A stretch of 64,000 nucleotides of DNA, taken from positions 1 through 64,000 of the forward strand of contig LR877149.1 of the NCBI GenBank assembly GCA_903995115.1, in the 5' to 3' direction. The DNA comes from Angomonas deanei (lineage: Eukaryota; Euglenozoa; Kinetoplastea; Trypanosomatida; Trypanosomatidae). Made by a program: the position numbers and the translations under genes. The notes under the pieces are model-generated. The model was not told the origin of the DNA. It saw only the letters and a list, made by a program, of their open reading frames with translations, and ran no database searches. The number at the start of each line of letters is the position of its first letter. The first letter of the stretch is position 1. Shown one piece after another: positions 53,115-62,562 of this stretch.

Positions 53115-53137
53115 GTGTGTGTGTGTGTGTGTGTGTT
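53115..53137. repeat. (GT)n microsatellite
   Basis: Eleven or so GT units in the spacer between the 179-residue protein gene and the proteasome gene. Confidence 0.9.
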
Positions 53138-53269
53138 TATTCAGCACAAAAGTTTGGCGTGGCCAACAGGAAAAAATGAAAAATCATTATCTGAAATTGA
53201 TACGAAATATCACATTGGAGACTTAGTGCTTAGGGTACTAATAAATAGGGCTAGGTAAAAATAACATTA

Positions 53270-53977
53270 TCATGCTGGTGGGGCAGGGATCATGTGTTCT
53301 GGTACGTGTTCGAACTTACGGTCAGATTTGTCGCAGACCCATGCTACCTCCACCTCGTACAGCTTGTCCTTCTGTTTATCATGCACCTCATGGAGAATAT
53401 TCACCAGTTTAGGGACGGCCTCCTCGCAGGTCAGGGTTTCAAAGTTGAGTTTCTCGAGTTCCGTTTTGGCGATCGTTTTTGCCTTTCCGAGTGCGATTCC
53501 GTAATACCCGGCAACCGTTCCACTAGGGTCACTCACAAACAGTTGGGGGCCGTCGTCCGCATAAGACGCGATAATGGCGGAACACCCAAACGGTCGGTAC
53601 ATGAAGTGGGTCGTAAAAACGTGCATGAACTCACCCACCCGACTGGCAAGAACGGAGCCAAGAATGGGGGTGGAGAATATATCTCGGCTATGCTCCGCCT
53701 CGCTACGTGCACGCGAAACGATAGCACGCCCGTCTGGCAACATGCCACACACGCAGATGCCTGCCTGTCGGTCCACATTGAAAATACGATTGTTGGAGTG
53801 GCTTTCTAGCATACGGCTGGTGTGGATCTTTTCCACCGCAACCACAACCCCATCCTTGCAGCAAGCGCCAACGGCAGTGCTGCTGTTGTCGACGGCCTTC
53901 CCGGCATACTCTACCTGGAAAACACGGCCTTCAGCGGAAAAGATGTCCGCCGACTGATCATGTCCTGAGCCCGCCAT
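53270..53977 (-). CDS. PSMA3: Proteasome subunit alpha 3 (PSMA3; systematic alpha 7)
   Basis: 235 residues. Begins with the alpha-subunit signature FSAEGRVFQVEYAGKAVDNSSTAVG at about 13-37. The C-DGVVVAVEK segment, NVDRQAGICVCGMLPDGRAIVSRAR, the RPFGCSAIIASY block and DPSGTVAGYYGIALGKAK follow, all specific for alpha 3 (PSMA3) over other alphas. Structural outer-ring subunit of the 20S core, not catalytic. The C-terminus is short (HVPEHMIPAPPA), lacking the long acidic tail of the human protein. Intact. Confidence 0.9.
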   Translation of the reverse strand: MAGSGHDQSADIFSAEGRVFQVEYAGKAVDNSSTAVGACCKDGVVVAVEKIHTSRMLESHSNNRIFNVDRQAGICVCGMLPDGRAIVSRARSEAEHSRDIFSTPILGSVLASRVGEFMHVFTTHFMYRPFGCSAIIASYADDGPQLFVSDPSGTVAGYYGIALGKAKTIAKTELEKLNFETLTCEEAVPKLVNILHEVHDKQKDKLYEVEVAWVCDKSDRKFEHVPEHMIPAPPA

Positions 53978-54185
53978 CGCAATTTTTGTAGTGCTTGGAC
54001 GGAAATAAAAATATTTAAATAAATATACACGAAAAGTACGGTTACCTTAGATTCTTTTTATAAATAAAAAAAAGGAGGGAAAGGGGGAAAATTATCAAGG
54101 ATGTCGCGACTATGCAAGAATGTTTCCCATATAATTGTCGATCAGGGTAAAGGGAAAAAAAAAAAAAATTATAGATGTATGGAAG

Positions 54186-55229
54186 TCAGTGTGAAGAATT
54201 CATTAGTTTCATTTTTACAATGAAAATACATGCTACACTAATGCCAGCGGCAATCGCCCCGTACAGGGCCAAATTCGACAGCTTTTTCTTTCCCTTGGCG
54301 TCGCGTCTCTGCTTGCGAAGCTTCAAGTTCAACTTGATTTCTTTCTTTTCCCCCGCAGCACCCGCCCAGGAGGCTCCTTCTCGTGGGGGAGGTGGTAACC
54401 TGTCCTCCCAGTCACCGCCAGAGGTAAACAGCTCCGTTATCTTTAAGGCCAACTCCTTCCCCAAACGGTCCTCGTTGGTGTTCAGACTGTGGGAGGATAG
54501 GCAGGCATCCCCGTTGGGACAGCACCCGAAGGCGTTCGCCACGCAGTAGTGAACACCGCCGTACTTTGCTCGAATAATCTTTTGAAGACGATTCTTCAGT
54601 CTACCAATGTCCTTTTCCTTGAAGAGGGACTCGTCCACGGCATCGCCGCTCCCTTCAAAGTTACTCTGATTGAACTGGCACGCCACATCAATCTCATCGA
54701 GGACGTCCTCGGAGATGAGCGTCTCCCCCACCACCACTGTCCTCAGGTAGGGATTGACGTGGGCGAGCGCCGCCAACGAGTGACCGGCTTCATCTTCCAA
54801 AGGGGTGTTTGACACGTCCAAATAGCCAACACGAGAATTCACGAGGGACTCGCAGAGGGCCACAATCGACTCATCGCTCACGACAATGCCACTAAGTGTG
54901 ACGGCCTCCACAGATAGGTTTTGCTGGAATACAAGGGAAATGCAGTACATTTCCATATCACTGAAGGCACCGGTGAACTGGTCGTACACCAAGACGGAGC
55001 GAATGGAGTTGTTCAGCAGTTCGTCGGCGAGAATGTGTATCTCCTGCTCCCCCACCTTCAAGTAGTTGCTATTTTTGTTTGCCAAGAAGGACAAGCTATC
55101 TTCTAATTGTTTCAACGTGAACGGGCCGTCGTTTTTGGCTATTTTCAGTATCATTTCCTGCATATTATCATTTCGCTTCGAAACCGCCTCCGAAAGCGTT
55201 CTCTGTGCTCCCAGAACTCTGCGCTCCAT
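54186..55229 (-). CDS. LRR protein with CCCH motif and tail anchor
   Basis: 347 residues. Residues 1-200 resemble a tropomodulin/RNI-like leucine-rich fold (VEAVTLSGIVVSDESIVAL, VGYLDVSNTPLEDEAGHSL, LRTVVVGETLISEDVL). A C-X6-C-X5-C-X3-H cluster follows at about 231-250 (CVANAFGCCPNGDACLSSH), which could be a CCCH finger. Then a basic region (KKEIKLNLKLRKQRRDAKGKKK) and a hydrophobic end at about 320-339 (LALYGAIAAGISVACIFIV) with a short tail. The plan suggests a tail-anchored ER or mitochondrial outer-membrane protein exposing LRR and putative RNA-binding parts to the cytosol. Not a family I can name. Confidence 0.65.
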   Translation of the reverse strand: MERRVLGAQRTLSEAVSKRNDNMQEMILKIAKNDGPFTLKQLEDSLSFLANKNSNYLKVGEQEIHILADELLNNSIRSVLVYDQFTGAFSDMEMYCISLVFQQNLSVEAVTLSGIVVSDESIVALCESLVNSRVGYLDVSNTPLEDEAGHSLAALAHVNPYLRTVVVGETLISEDVLDEIDVACQFNQSNFEGSGDAVDESLFKEKDIGRLKNRLQKIIRAKYGGVHYCVANAFGCCPNGDACLSSHSLNTNEDRLGKELALKITELFTSGGDWEDRLPPPPREGASWAGAAGEKKEIKLNLKLRKQRRDAKGKKKLSNLALYGAIAAGISVACIFIVKMKLMNSSH

Positions 55230-55444
55230 TATGTTTCCTGGGCCAACACTAAGCGTACGTTGAAAATGCTAAGTCAAAACAACCAAAAGATGAAGTGAAA
55301 GGGTGGGGAAGATAAACCTGTCTTGACAGAAGAAGGGAATATGTCAGTTCAGTGGAAAGAAATCGGCGGTGTGTCAAAAATAAAAACAAATAAGTCTGTT
55401 AATCATCAACAAATATAAAGCTATATATTCAAGTCCACGTTGCG

Positions 55445-56284
55445 CTAGACTTTTCTTAGCGCCGCTTCGATAAGGTAGCCAGTGGCAAAACTCACTCCTC
55501 CGCTGACAGCACCGTTTATCACCATCAGCCCGGCGGCGCGGAAAAGACTCATACCGACAAGATACCCTTTTACCGCACCCAGAACAGCCAACGAAACTGC
55601 AGTGAGGACACACGAGATAAAAAATACAATGTCCGTCCCCTGCCCCTTTCCCGGTGCGTAAGCCAGTAGAGGAACAAACCCGAACAGCAAAAAGGAGACA
55701 AACATGACGAGTCCTTGCTTCTTGGGTCCGTGGGCGTCCTCTAAATCAACCAGCAGACCAAGCTCCTCCACCATCATAAAGTCCACGAACATTCGCTGAT
55801 CCTTTGAGATAATTTTTACAATGGTCGTCGCATCTTCAAAAGACAGTCCGCGTCCCATGTAGATTTGGACCATCTCGTCCACTTCTAGGTCGAACGAGTT
55901 CTCCACCTCCCACTCCTCCCGTCGTCGCTCGGACAGTGCGTTTTCCCGCTCCGCCTCCCCTCCAATGTACTCCCCAAATCCCATGGAAAACCCATCGGCA
56001 ATGACATTTGAAATACCAAAAATGAGGACGGTCGCGTAGGTGCCATTACTGCCCGCGGCGGCGGCAATGATAGCAAAAGTTGTGGTAATACCGTCTAGTC
56101 CACCGAACACAACGGACTTCACATACTCGGAGGCGCTCGAATTGTGGCTTTCTGCGTGAAATGGTTTCTGGTGCTCCCTCCGCGACGCCTCGATGTCGCC
56201 CCTACGAAACGCATCCCTAGCTGCATCGCAACTCTTGTACCCCTCCGGCACTCTCGATGTTAGTCTTTGTGTAAAATCGGCCAT
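55445..56284 (-). CDS. VIT1: Vacuolar iron transporter (VIT/CCC1 family)
   Basis: 279 residues from the ATG at 56284; the frame opens eight codons earlier. CCC1/VIT1 family: SEYVKSVVFGGLDGITTTFAIIAAAAG (TM1 with the conserved Asp), ISNVIADGFSMGFGEYIGGEAE (TM2 with Asp/Met/Glu), a cytoplasmic helical metal-binding domain rich in Glu, then three more TMs at about 183-205, 213-238 and 246-270. It moves Fe2+ or Mn2+ in exchange for protons into acidic organelles, here presumably acidocalcisomes. T. brucei VIT1 sits in the same neighbourhood as I recall. Confidence 0.85.
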   Translation of the reverse strand: MADFTQRLTSRVPEGYKSCDAARDAFRRGDIEASRREHQKPFHAESHNSSASEYVKSVVFGGLDGITTTFAIIAAAAGSNGTYATVLIFGISNVIADGFSMGFGEYIGGEAERENALSERRREEWEVENSFDLEVDEMVQIYMGRGLSFEDATTIVKIISKDQRMFVDFMMVEELGLLVDLEDAHGPKKQGLVMFVSFLLFGFVPLLAYAPGKGQGTDIVFFISCVLTAVSLAVLGAVKGYLVGMSLFRAAGLMVINGAVSGGVSFATGYLIEAALRKV

Positions 56285-56528
56285 GATGTATCTAGCACAC
56301 ACGAACAATTAAAATAAAATAAAAAAGGAAGAGGGGAAAAGAAGACCAAAAGATTTAACAGTAGTGCCGCTAATAAACGAAGGGGATTGAAGGAAAACTC
56401 CGTGTGGTCGAGAAACATTGTACTATCGGCAGCAGAGGAGAACGACAGCATCAGCATGTTTAATTGAAAAAAGCGACAAAACGAAAAAAAAGTGGTACTA
56501 CGCTTCCATCGCACGGATACTTCTCTGC

Positions 56529-57404
56529 TCACTCTCCATTGTGTCCGGGGAAGCCCTCGCAGCCGACTGTCAAAACTTCGCCGTCGGGTATATCATGCGA
56601 GGCACAAACTACAACGCGCCTACTAGTCAGGGGTTCGACCTCCATCAGCACCCGCCGTCGGGATACGGGGGAAAGAAACGTGGACTCCGCGCAGGTGTAG
56701 AGAAGGCAGTTACCCTCACTTGACGGCTTTAGCATATCGACCAGTGGGATGAGAGACGGGACGCTCACCATATCGCTGCGGGACTCGAGAAAGGACGAAA
56801 GTGGCTCAGGGGCGGAGGGGGCACCATTTAACGGGAGGAGCAGACTGCGGCCCACCACCGAGTAATAGGCGCACTGCATCTCCTTGAAGGACGGGACGGA
56901 CACCGAGGAGAGGTGCTTGCGTTTCGCATAAAATTGAACGCAGGAGAGCGCAACGTTAACGTGGGACGACATCGCCCGTTCGGTGGCGGGGGAATGTTGT
57001 GCCGTGTTAGAGAACAGGGAACTATCCTTGAGGTCTGGATAATAGTTCTCATCCACAAAGGAGACAGGGCGGCCGACAGCGGAGCTCGTTGTTTGGCACT
57101 TTTTGCGCGCCGCTAAAAACGTGGCGAGCCACAGTGACTGCGCCGTAATAAAATCTAAGCGGCCCCGACGGGTAAGAAATTTCACCATTTTCTCGACGGG
57201 TGGTAGTCCCTTTGGTATAGAATCACCGCGGATGGTTTGGGCATTCAGCACGGTAGGGTACGGAACGGAGATAAGCGGGGTGCCGCTCCTAATGGTTCCA
57301 CTAGAGCAAAGGAAGGGGGATTGGTTGGCATCTTTTTTAACTGTGACATTCCGGACAGCAATTCCAGCCTCCTCGCACAAACTCAGCATATTCTCAACAA
57401 TCAT
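56529..57404 (-). CDS. SET-domain protein, LSMT/SETD6-like
   Basis: 291 residues. Starts like the Rubisco LSMT/RKM group (GTIRSGTPLISVPYPTVLNAQTI; typical IxxGE..l.vP). The substrate-side helix DFITAQSLWLATFLAARKK is recognisable, and the key SET block VPSLIPLVDMLKPSSEGNC replaces the usual P.aDmlNH. The end is short (VVVCASHDIPDGEVLTVGCEGF, equivalent to ArrdI..GeEv..sYG), and the C-terminal LSMT substrate-binding domain is missing. A lysine methyltransferase of non-histone proteins is expected; activity is uncertain because of the weak active-site block. Confidence 0.6.
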   Translation of the reverse strand: MIVENMLSLCEEAGIAVRNVTVKKDANQSPFLCSSGTIRSGTPLISVPYPTVLNAQTIRGDSIPKGLPPVEKMVKFLTRRGRLDFITAQSLWLATFLAARKKCQTTSSAVGRPVSFVDENYYPDLKDSSLFSNTAQHSPATERAMSSHVNVALSCVQFYAKRKHLSSVSVPSFKEMQCAYYSVVGRSLLLPLNGAPSAPEPLSSFLESRSDMVSVPSLIPLVDMLKPSSEGNCLLYTCAESTFLSPVSRRRVLMEVEPLTSRRVVVCASHDIPDGEVLTVGCEGFPGHNGE

Positions 57405-57548
57405 TCACCTTGTTAAAGAAAGGAGAGAGAGAAGATGCCACAAGAATGCGTTAAAAGAAAACAAAAATGAAACTTCCAGCGGCACACCATTCAAAAACAA
57501 AACTGTTGAAAGTAGAGTTATCCATTAAAAATACTTCATATGTAAATC

Positions 57549-58106
57549 CTAATAATCTGCGGGAAGACGCGATCCGGGTTCCGTCACACGTGTGATACCG
57601 CCTAATTCTGTGTTTCTCCTCCATTTCATTTTAGGGACAACATGAATTTCCGTGGGGTGCTGCCAAAAATTGGGGAAATTGTTTACTGCTGTCGATGGGC
57701 TAAAATAGAGGTCTCTATCCTTTGTAACGTATGAGAAACGTTTTTGTACTTCTTGTTCCGACAACGCCTTCGAGGCATCCCGCAGTAAAGCCTGATTTAT
57801 ACTGCGTTGCTTCTTTATTCGTTCCAGCCAAATACTTCGAAGTCGGATCGCTTCCAACAGCTCTCTCCGATGAAAGTTTTCTCTTTTATTTGGGTGCATC
57901 TTAAAGAGACCATTTGCTAACGCCGTACCGGGGAACTTGTTGTCAAAAATTTTATCTCTAGCACTAAAACAACGCAGCACCTCCATGTGAGCCTTGTTTA
58001 ACTGAATTAACTCAAAGGTGCTGTTATAAAAAGTGGGTATGCCCCGGGCCTTTGTCCCAGCCACTACGGAGTGAAAGGAACCTCTACCGAGCGCACCCGA
58101 CGACAT
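57549..58106 (-). CDS. Hypothetical protein, possibly mitochondrial
   Basis: 185 residues, basic. N-terminus MSSGALGRGSFHSVVAGTKARG could act as a presequence. Helical middle (RRELLEAIRLRSIWLERIKKQRSINQALL). Conserved-looking NFPNFWQHPTEIHVVPKMKWRRN near the end. Size and composition suit a kinetoplastid mitoribosome or respiratory accessory protein, but I do not recognise it. Confidence 0.55.
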   Translation of the reverse strand: MSSGALGRGSFHSVVAGTKARGIPTFYNSTFELIQLNKAHMEVLRCFSARDKIFDNKFPGTALANGLFKMHPNKRENFHRRELLEAIRLRSIWLERIKKQRSINQALLRDASKALSEQEVQKRFSYVTKDRDLYFSPSTAVNNFPNFWQHPTEIHVVPKMKWRRNTELGGITRVTEPGSRLPADY

Positions 58107-58310
58107 CTGAAAGTGAATGGGAAACGAAGAAAACTACTACAGTGGGTGAGGGAGGGAAAGAGATTGTTTAACCGGGAGAGACGCAAGCGCGCACCAGCAC
58201 GTACACACAGAGAAAATAAAATAAAAAAACCTGCACACTCATTAACATTAAGCTAGACCTACGTGGGGGAAACAAAAAAAATAAAAAATAAAAAATCTAT
58301 GCAATAAATC

Positions 58311-59483
58311 TTATTTTTTTACTACCTTCTTGTGGCCGTCCGAGCTCTTCTTCAGCATCCCGGACATCTTTACGCCCTTGGTCGCTTCAGGGCGGGGTCT
58401 CTTCTTACCGCCCACCTGAGCGTTTTCTGCTGGCCGAATGGTGAAGAACTGGTCCAGTCGGCCTTGCGTTTTTGTGACAAGGCGGCACGCAACCGCGCCA
58501 CGCCCTTGCTTACTCTATCGTAGTTAAACATTTTCTCCCGAACCAAAAACTGAATCAGACCCTCCTCGTCTGGCTCGGTGAACTGAATGTTGACCTCCTC
58601 CGCTGGGGTCACGTCGGGTGTGACGAATAGACTTCGCGCACCCTTGTAGTTAAAGTCCTCGGACACGGTATACTTTGTGCTGTCCAAGTTCTCTATAATT
58701 TTTTCTATGGAGCCGTGTGTTTTTATTTGGTCCCAGGCCTTCTGGGGTCCGATGCCCGCTATTTTAGGGACATAATCGCAACCAAGGAGTATACACAGAT
58801 CAATGAACTGCTCAGAGGTCAGCCCCATCTCCTCCAGAACTCGCTGGAGGTGAATTTCGGCAATTGGGCGCTTCTTCGCGTCGCTGTAGTTTAAATGGCG
58901 CAGCATGATGCACGAGCCAAACGTAAGGGCATCCATATCTTCCGTTCCTACAGCCCATGCTTTACCCTTCTTTACCAGCTCAGCACACTGCGCCTCGGCT
59001 TCCGTGGGTGCCTGGACAACAGGGATGCCCATCAGGGTGAGCATCTTCTTGCAATCCTCAATTTGCTCACGGGAAACGCGAACCGTCCGCTTGCTCATCT
59101 TCTCCATCATCTCATCGTCTCCCGCCTCCTTCGCCTTTTGAAACTCCAACTCCGCCTCATTGGCGCGCTTCCGGCGAGAGTCGAGCTCGCCCTGTTTCAG
59201 GACGGGGGGTTTGCCATCAAACACATAAATGGGTTTAATACCTTCGTCCACCATGCGAAGGGTGCGGGCAAAGAGTCCGTTCAAATGGGATGTCACCTCT
59301 CCCGCCTCGTTTTTCAGTTCCACCCCCTGTCCTTCCTGGAATCCCTTCATGGCAATGATAAATTGATAGATGCTCATCGAGGCGTCGATCGCAATCCTTC
59401 GTCCAAAGTATTTTTTAGTCCTGTTCTTTGGTGGCGCCTGGTGCCTTTTCATAGATCAACTTGGATAGCCCTAAGATTCCCAT
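58311..59483 (-). CDS. FEN1: Flap endonuclease 1 (FEN1), with two frame changes
   Basis: Structure-specific 5' nuclease for Okazaki flap removal and long-patch repair. The ATG at 59483 opens MGILGLSKLIYEKAPG in one frame. The main body (KYFGRRIAIDASMSIYQF, YVFDGKPPVLKQGEL, PTEAEAQCAELVK, VGTEDMDALTFG, LCILLGCDYVPKIAGIGP) lies in a second frame. The PCNA-binding QGRLDQFF and basic tail return to the first frame and end at 58311. Total length 391 codons matches the T. brucei protein (about 393). The first change is near 59415-59425 beside a six-base A run, the second in an A5 run near 58474. Catalytic Asp/Glu residues are intact. Homopolymer errors are the likely cause. Confidence 0.85.
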
Positions 59484-60036
59484 TTTCGCAAAATAAAAAT
59501 AAAAAGGGAGTCAACGACTGGGAAAGTTAAGTAAAAAAAAAAAAAAGAAAAGAGAGGAAGAGAGGTTCGATTAGATTCCGCCCTGGAGCAGTCGCTAAAA
59601 TAAAAAAAAAAAACGGGAATTGCACCAAGAAACCTAAAAGAACGTTTACGGCAGGGTACAAAAATTGGAGCGCGCATACATACAAACAAACAACAACAAT
59701 AACAATAACAGGAAAAATTGAGACGTTTTGATGGGGAACGGAATACTTTACATTATTTTCGCGCCTATCATTGTTGCGCCAAACCAAGTGCTTGCACAAC
59801 AGAAAGACCAGCGTCCTCCGTCTCCCACAATTTTTTTTTTTTTTCAAAAATGCAACCGAAGGTAAGTATATATAGAGAGAGAGATGTACAGATCGGCGGA
59901 TCGATGTATATCGGCAAAGATGACTTACATGTTCATCAATGGTATTCGGGAATAAGGAATAACCACTCAAAGGAATATGCTGCGGAACAGAATAGGAAAA
60001 ACAAAAAGAGTACGGAACAAGGCACGAAAAGCGACT
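59484..60036. other. Intergenic region
   Basis: About 550 bases with several A/T homopolymers (59534-59546, 59600-59612, 59832-59844). Short frames on both strands are interrupted by these runs and have no family resemblance. I see no gene. It contains the 3' UTR of the 841-residue protein gene. Confidence 0.5.
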
Positions 60037-62562
60037 TTATTTTTTAGTCACCCGGGCCGTCGAGGCATTGGGGACACTCTGGGCCTTCCTCTGAGGCAAA
60101 TTCGGGTTGACTGTATCCTCCACAAAGGTCCCTTGGGGCGTGGGCACTACTGTCTGCTGCGATGGCTTACGGGGCAGAGGTGTGTTGCCAGACCGGCTGA
60201 CGGAACTCTGTATACTAGGCAATGTCCGGCGCGGTACATTCGCTCGCATTGACGGATGTTCAAGGCTATCGGTGAAACTCTCCTTTATTTCGCCTGCGAC
60301 GTCCTCGTCGGGGAGGGCGGAAAAACTAAACTCACGCGAACGATGCTTTCCTGGTCGACGCGCGCGGGGAGGAGATGTGCTGGGTTGCACGCTGGGTACT
60401 GCCCGCTGTGTGGACGGCTTCTCTGGGGCAATGCCAGCCGGTGCATTGATCTGCCGCTTCGGTGGCTGCCGGGTTGGGAGGGTGACGGTACTAGGCTGGA
60501 AGGCTCTCGCCGGACCTTTTCCGGCAGCAGCGATATTGGTGGCATTGGTGTCCTCCACAATCTCACCAACGTGGTCGTCTGCAAGTTGTGAAATGCTAAT
60601 TTCTCTACTGCGTCCCTTTCCAGACTTCTGACGCCTTCCAGTGTTGGCAGCCTTGCCAACATTCTTGCCGCCCGACTTCGCAAGAATTCCAGACTGGTTA
60701 TCGTTTAATTCGCCAGCCCCAGTATCGTCCACCTCTCCGTAGTTCAACGCCCTACCGTTGTCAACAGTCCTCCGACGTCTGTCAGCAGTTTTTGCAGGCG
60801 CAACTGTCGCCTGGGTGCTAGAACGGTTTCGGAAGGCAGCGCCGGTGGCTCCCAGAGGACCCGCCTGCTTCGGAGCAGTGGCCGATAAACTTTGAACCCC
60901 TCTCTCCGATGCCGTCCCCAGCGTAGGATCCTCCTTAATCTCGCCGACCTCGTCTAGTGCGACATCCGAAAAACTGCAAGAGCGCCCGTTGGCGCGTTTG
61001 CCTTTTGTGCGTCGTTGTATGATTTTCGGTGCGCTCTTTTTGTTTTTATCCAAGCCGGTATCAGTTTCGTTGAGCTCAGACACCCCATCATCCGGTACCT
61101 CGGTAAAGGAAACGCAGCTGCCACCGGGCTTTCTCTTTCCCCGCCTTTGCTTTGGTTTGCGCTTATCTAAAGTCCCGTCATCCTTGAGATTTTCGGGTGC
61201 GTCATCCTCGGGGGCCGCACGAAAACCAACTCCGTTGGTCGCACGGTCCGGTCTGGTTTTGCGCCCCTTGGAGGTCGGTTTCGCTCCGCCGTCTTCCACA
61301 GGAGCCAAATCCTCGTCCTTCTCGTGTATCTCCTCCGTCGTTTCGGGGACAAGCACCTCGGAAAATGTTAAACTGCGGTTATTATTTTTCTTCTTCGTGG
61401 CAGTCTTGCGGACCTTTTTGGCTTCTTCCGAAAACGTTGCCTCTTCGCTCTTCATACGAGACGGACCGTTCTGGAGAATGAGACTGTTTCTCATTTTTTT
61501 CACGTCACAAGCCGGTGTGTTCATTTCCGCCGTAACGGCTCTTGACGAAGGCTTGGCCGCACCAGAGTGCTTCTCACCCGCTTTTTGAACAGAAGGGTTC
61601 TTCCCCGAAGCCAGATTTATATCACGATTTTTCCTGCCGTCTCCGGCGGGGTCGGCATTTCCGTTAAAATAGTCTTCTCTAAAAACAGACCCGTTGGGTA
61701 AAGCACTTATATTACGGTGTTCAATTTTAGCTATTTTGGCCACGATCGCCTTTTCAGCGGGAAGCTCCTCAATAGCTTCCTGAACCGCTATCTTTGACGA
61801 GCGGGTGTTCCTGGTAATGTTCTTTTCCCCGACAGATTGCATTTGGCGAGCTTTAATTTCCAAGTAAACGGCTCGGAGAGGCTTCAACTCCTCTTGGTAA
61901 TTGTCGTCCCCCCAATTGACATTCTGGAATGCCTCCAGAGGGATATCGTCAATTGGTTGAGTCCGCAGACGGCGTACAAGATTTAAAATTACATCCGAGT
62001 TGAGGGGCGCCTCGTCCGCATCACTTTCGTCCGTCAGGACTTCCTTCTGGGATTGCACTGTCTCCGGATTCCTCTGGTTGGCGTGGCCCACACTTCTCGC
62101 GCGCTTTCTTCTCCCTAATTCTACAGGTAGTGGGTTTGAAGTCGAACTTTGCCCTAATTCAGAAGAAAGACTCTCCAGCGATTCCGACATTTTTTTGAGG
62201 TCGGACTTAACCCTTCCGCAGTGTCGTTTCCCTCTGTTTCGCTCCGTTGTAGCCATCATGGGGATTTCATTTTCCTCGTCGGAATCCGACAGAAATTCCT
62301 TTCCTGAAAAGCGCATAGACTTCACCCGGTGAGCGGCCGGGGCGCCGCTGTGCCTGTCCGCTCCGCCTTTATATAATTCAAACGCCAGAGGTCGGAACTC
62401 CTCACTGTTATCGGAGTAATCCGTGGACGACGAGTCATACCCATCGTCACTGTCCTCTTCGTAAACGCGCTTTTGTGGCTGCGCGGCCTGCGTCGGCTTC
62501 TTAATTGCTGCCGCCTTTGCTGCCGCAGCCCTAGGTGCTGCAGCGGGAGTGCGGGTTGTCAT
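60037..62562 (-). CDS. Large disordered protein with seven copies of a short motif
   Basis: 841 residues, Lys/Arg/Ser-rich and mostly disordered. N-terminus: Ala-rich, then acidic DSDDGYDSSSTDYSDNSEEF (36-55). A possible folded segment at about 190-245 (VILNLVRRLRTQPIDDIPLE, NVNWGDDNYQEELKPLRAVY, LEIKARQMQS). From residue 396 a motif recurs about seven times, 40-90 apart: basic residues, then [S/E]xSFSxVPDDxVGEIxE. Examples are GRSCSFSDVALDEVGEIKED (526-545), SREISISQLADDHVGEIVED (652-671) and SREFSFSALPDEDVAGEIKE (742-761). Other clear copies are at 396, 478 and 603, and a degenerate one near 442. Basic C-terminus. A chromatin, nucleolar or cytoskeletal scaffold is plausible; the function is unknown. 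Confidence 0.75.
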   Translation of the reverse strand: MTTRTPAAAPRAAAAKAAAIKKPTQAAQPQKRVYEEDSDDGYDSSSTDYSDNSEEFRPLAFELYKGGADRHSGAPAAHRVKSMRFSGKEFLSDSDEENEIPMMATTERNRGKRHCGRVKSDLKKMSESLESLSSELGQSSTSNPLPVELGRRKRARSVGHANQRNPETVQSQKEVLTDESDADEAPLNSDVILNLVRRLRTQPIDDIPLEAFQNVNWGDDNYQEELKPLRAVYLEIKARQMQSVGEKNITRNTRSSKIAVQEAIEELPAEKAIVAKIAKIEHRNISALPNGSVFREDYFNGNADPAGDGRKNRDINLASGKNPSVQKAGEKHSGAAKPSSRAVTAEMNTPACDVKKMRNSLILQNGPSRMKSEEATFSEEAKKVRKTATKKKNNNRSLTFSEVLVPETTEEIHEKDEDLAPVEDGGAKPTSKGRKTRPDRATNGVGFRAAPEDDAPENLKDDGTLDKRKPKQRRGKRKPGGSCVSFTEVPDDGVSELNETDTGLDKNKKSAPKIIQRRTKGKRANGRSCSFSDVALDEVGEIKEDPTLGTASERGVQSLSATAPKQAGPLGATGAAFRNRSSTQATVAPAKTADRRRRTVDNGRALNYGEVDDTGAGELNDNQSGILAKSGGKNVGKAANTGRRQKSGKGRSREISISQLADDHVGEIVEDTNATNIAAAGKGPARAFQPSTVTLPTRQPPKRQINAPAGIAPEKPSTQRAVPSVQPSTSPPRARRPGKHRSREFSFSALPDEDVAGEIKESFTDSLEHPSMRANVPRRTLPSIQSSVSRSGNTPLPRKPSQQTVVPTPQGTFVEDTVNPNLPQRKAQSVPNASTARVTKK

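Noticed and set aside
59527-60047. Frames of 109-147 residues on both strands between FEN1 and the 841-residue gene
   Set aside because: Built from translated homopolymers and overlapping on opposite strands; no family match.
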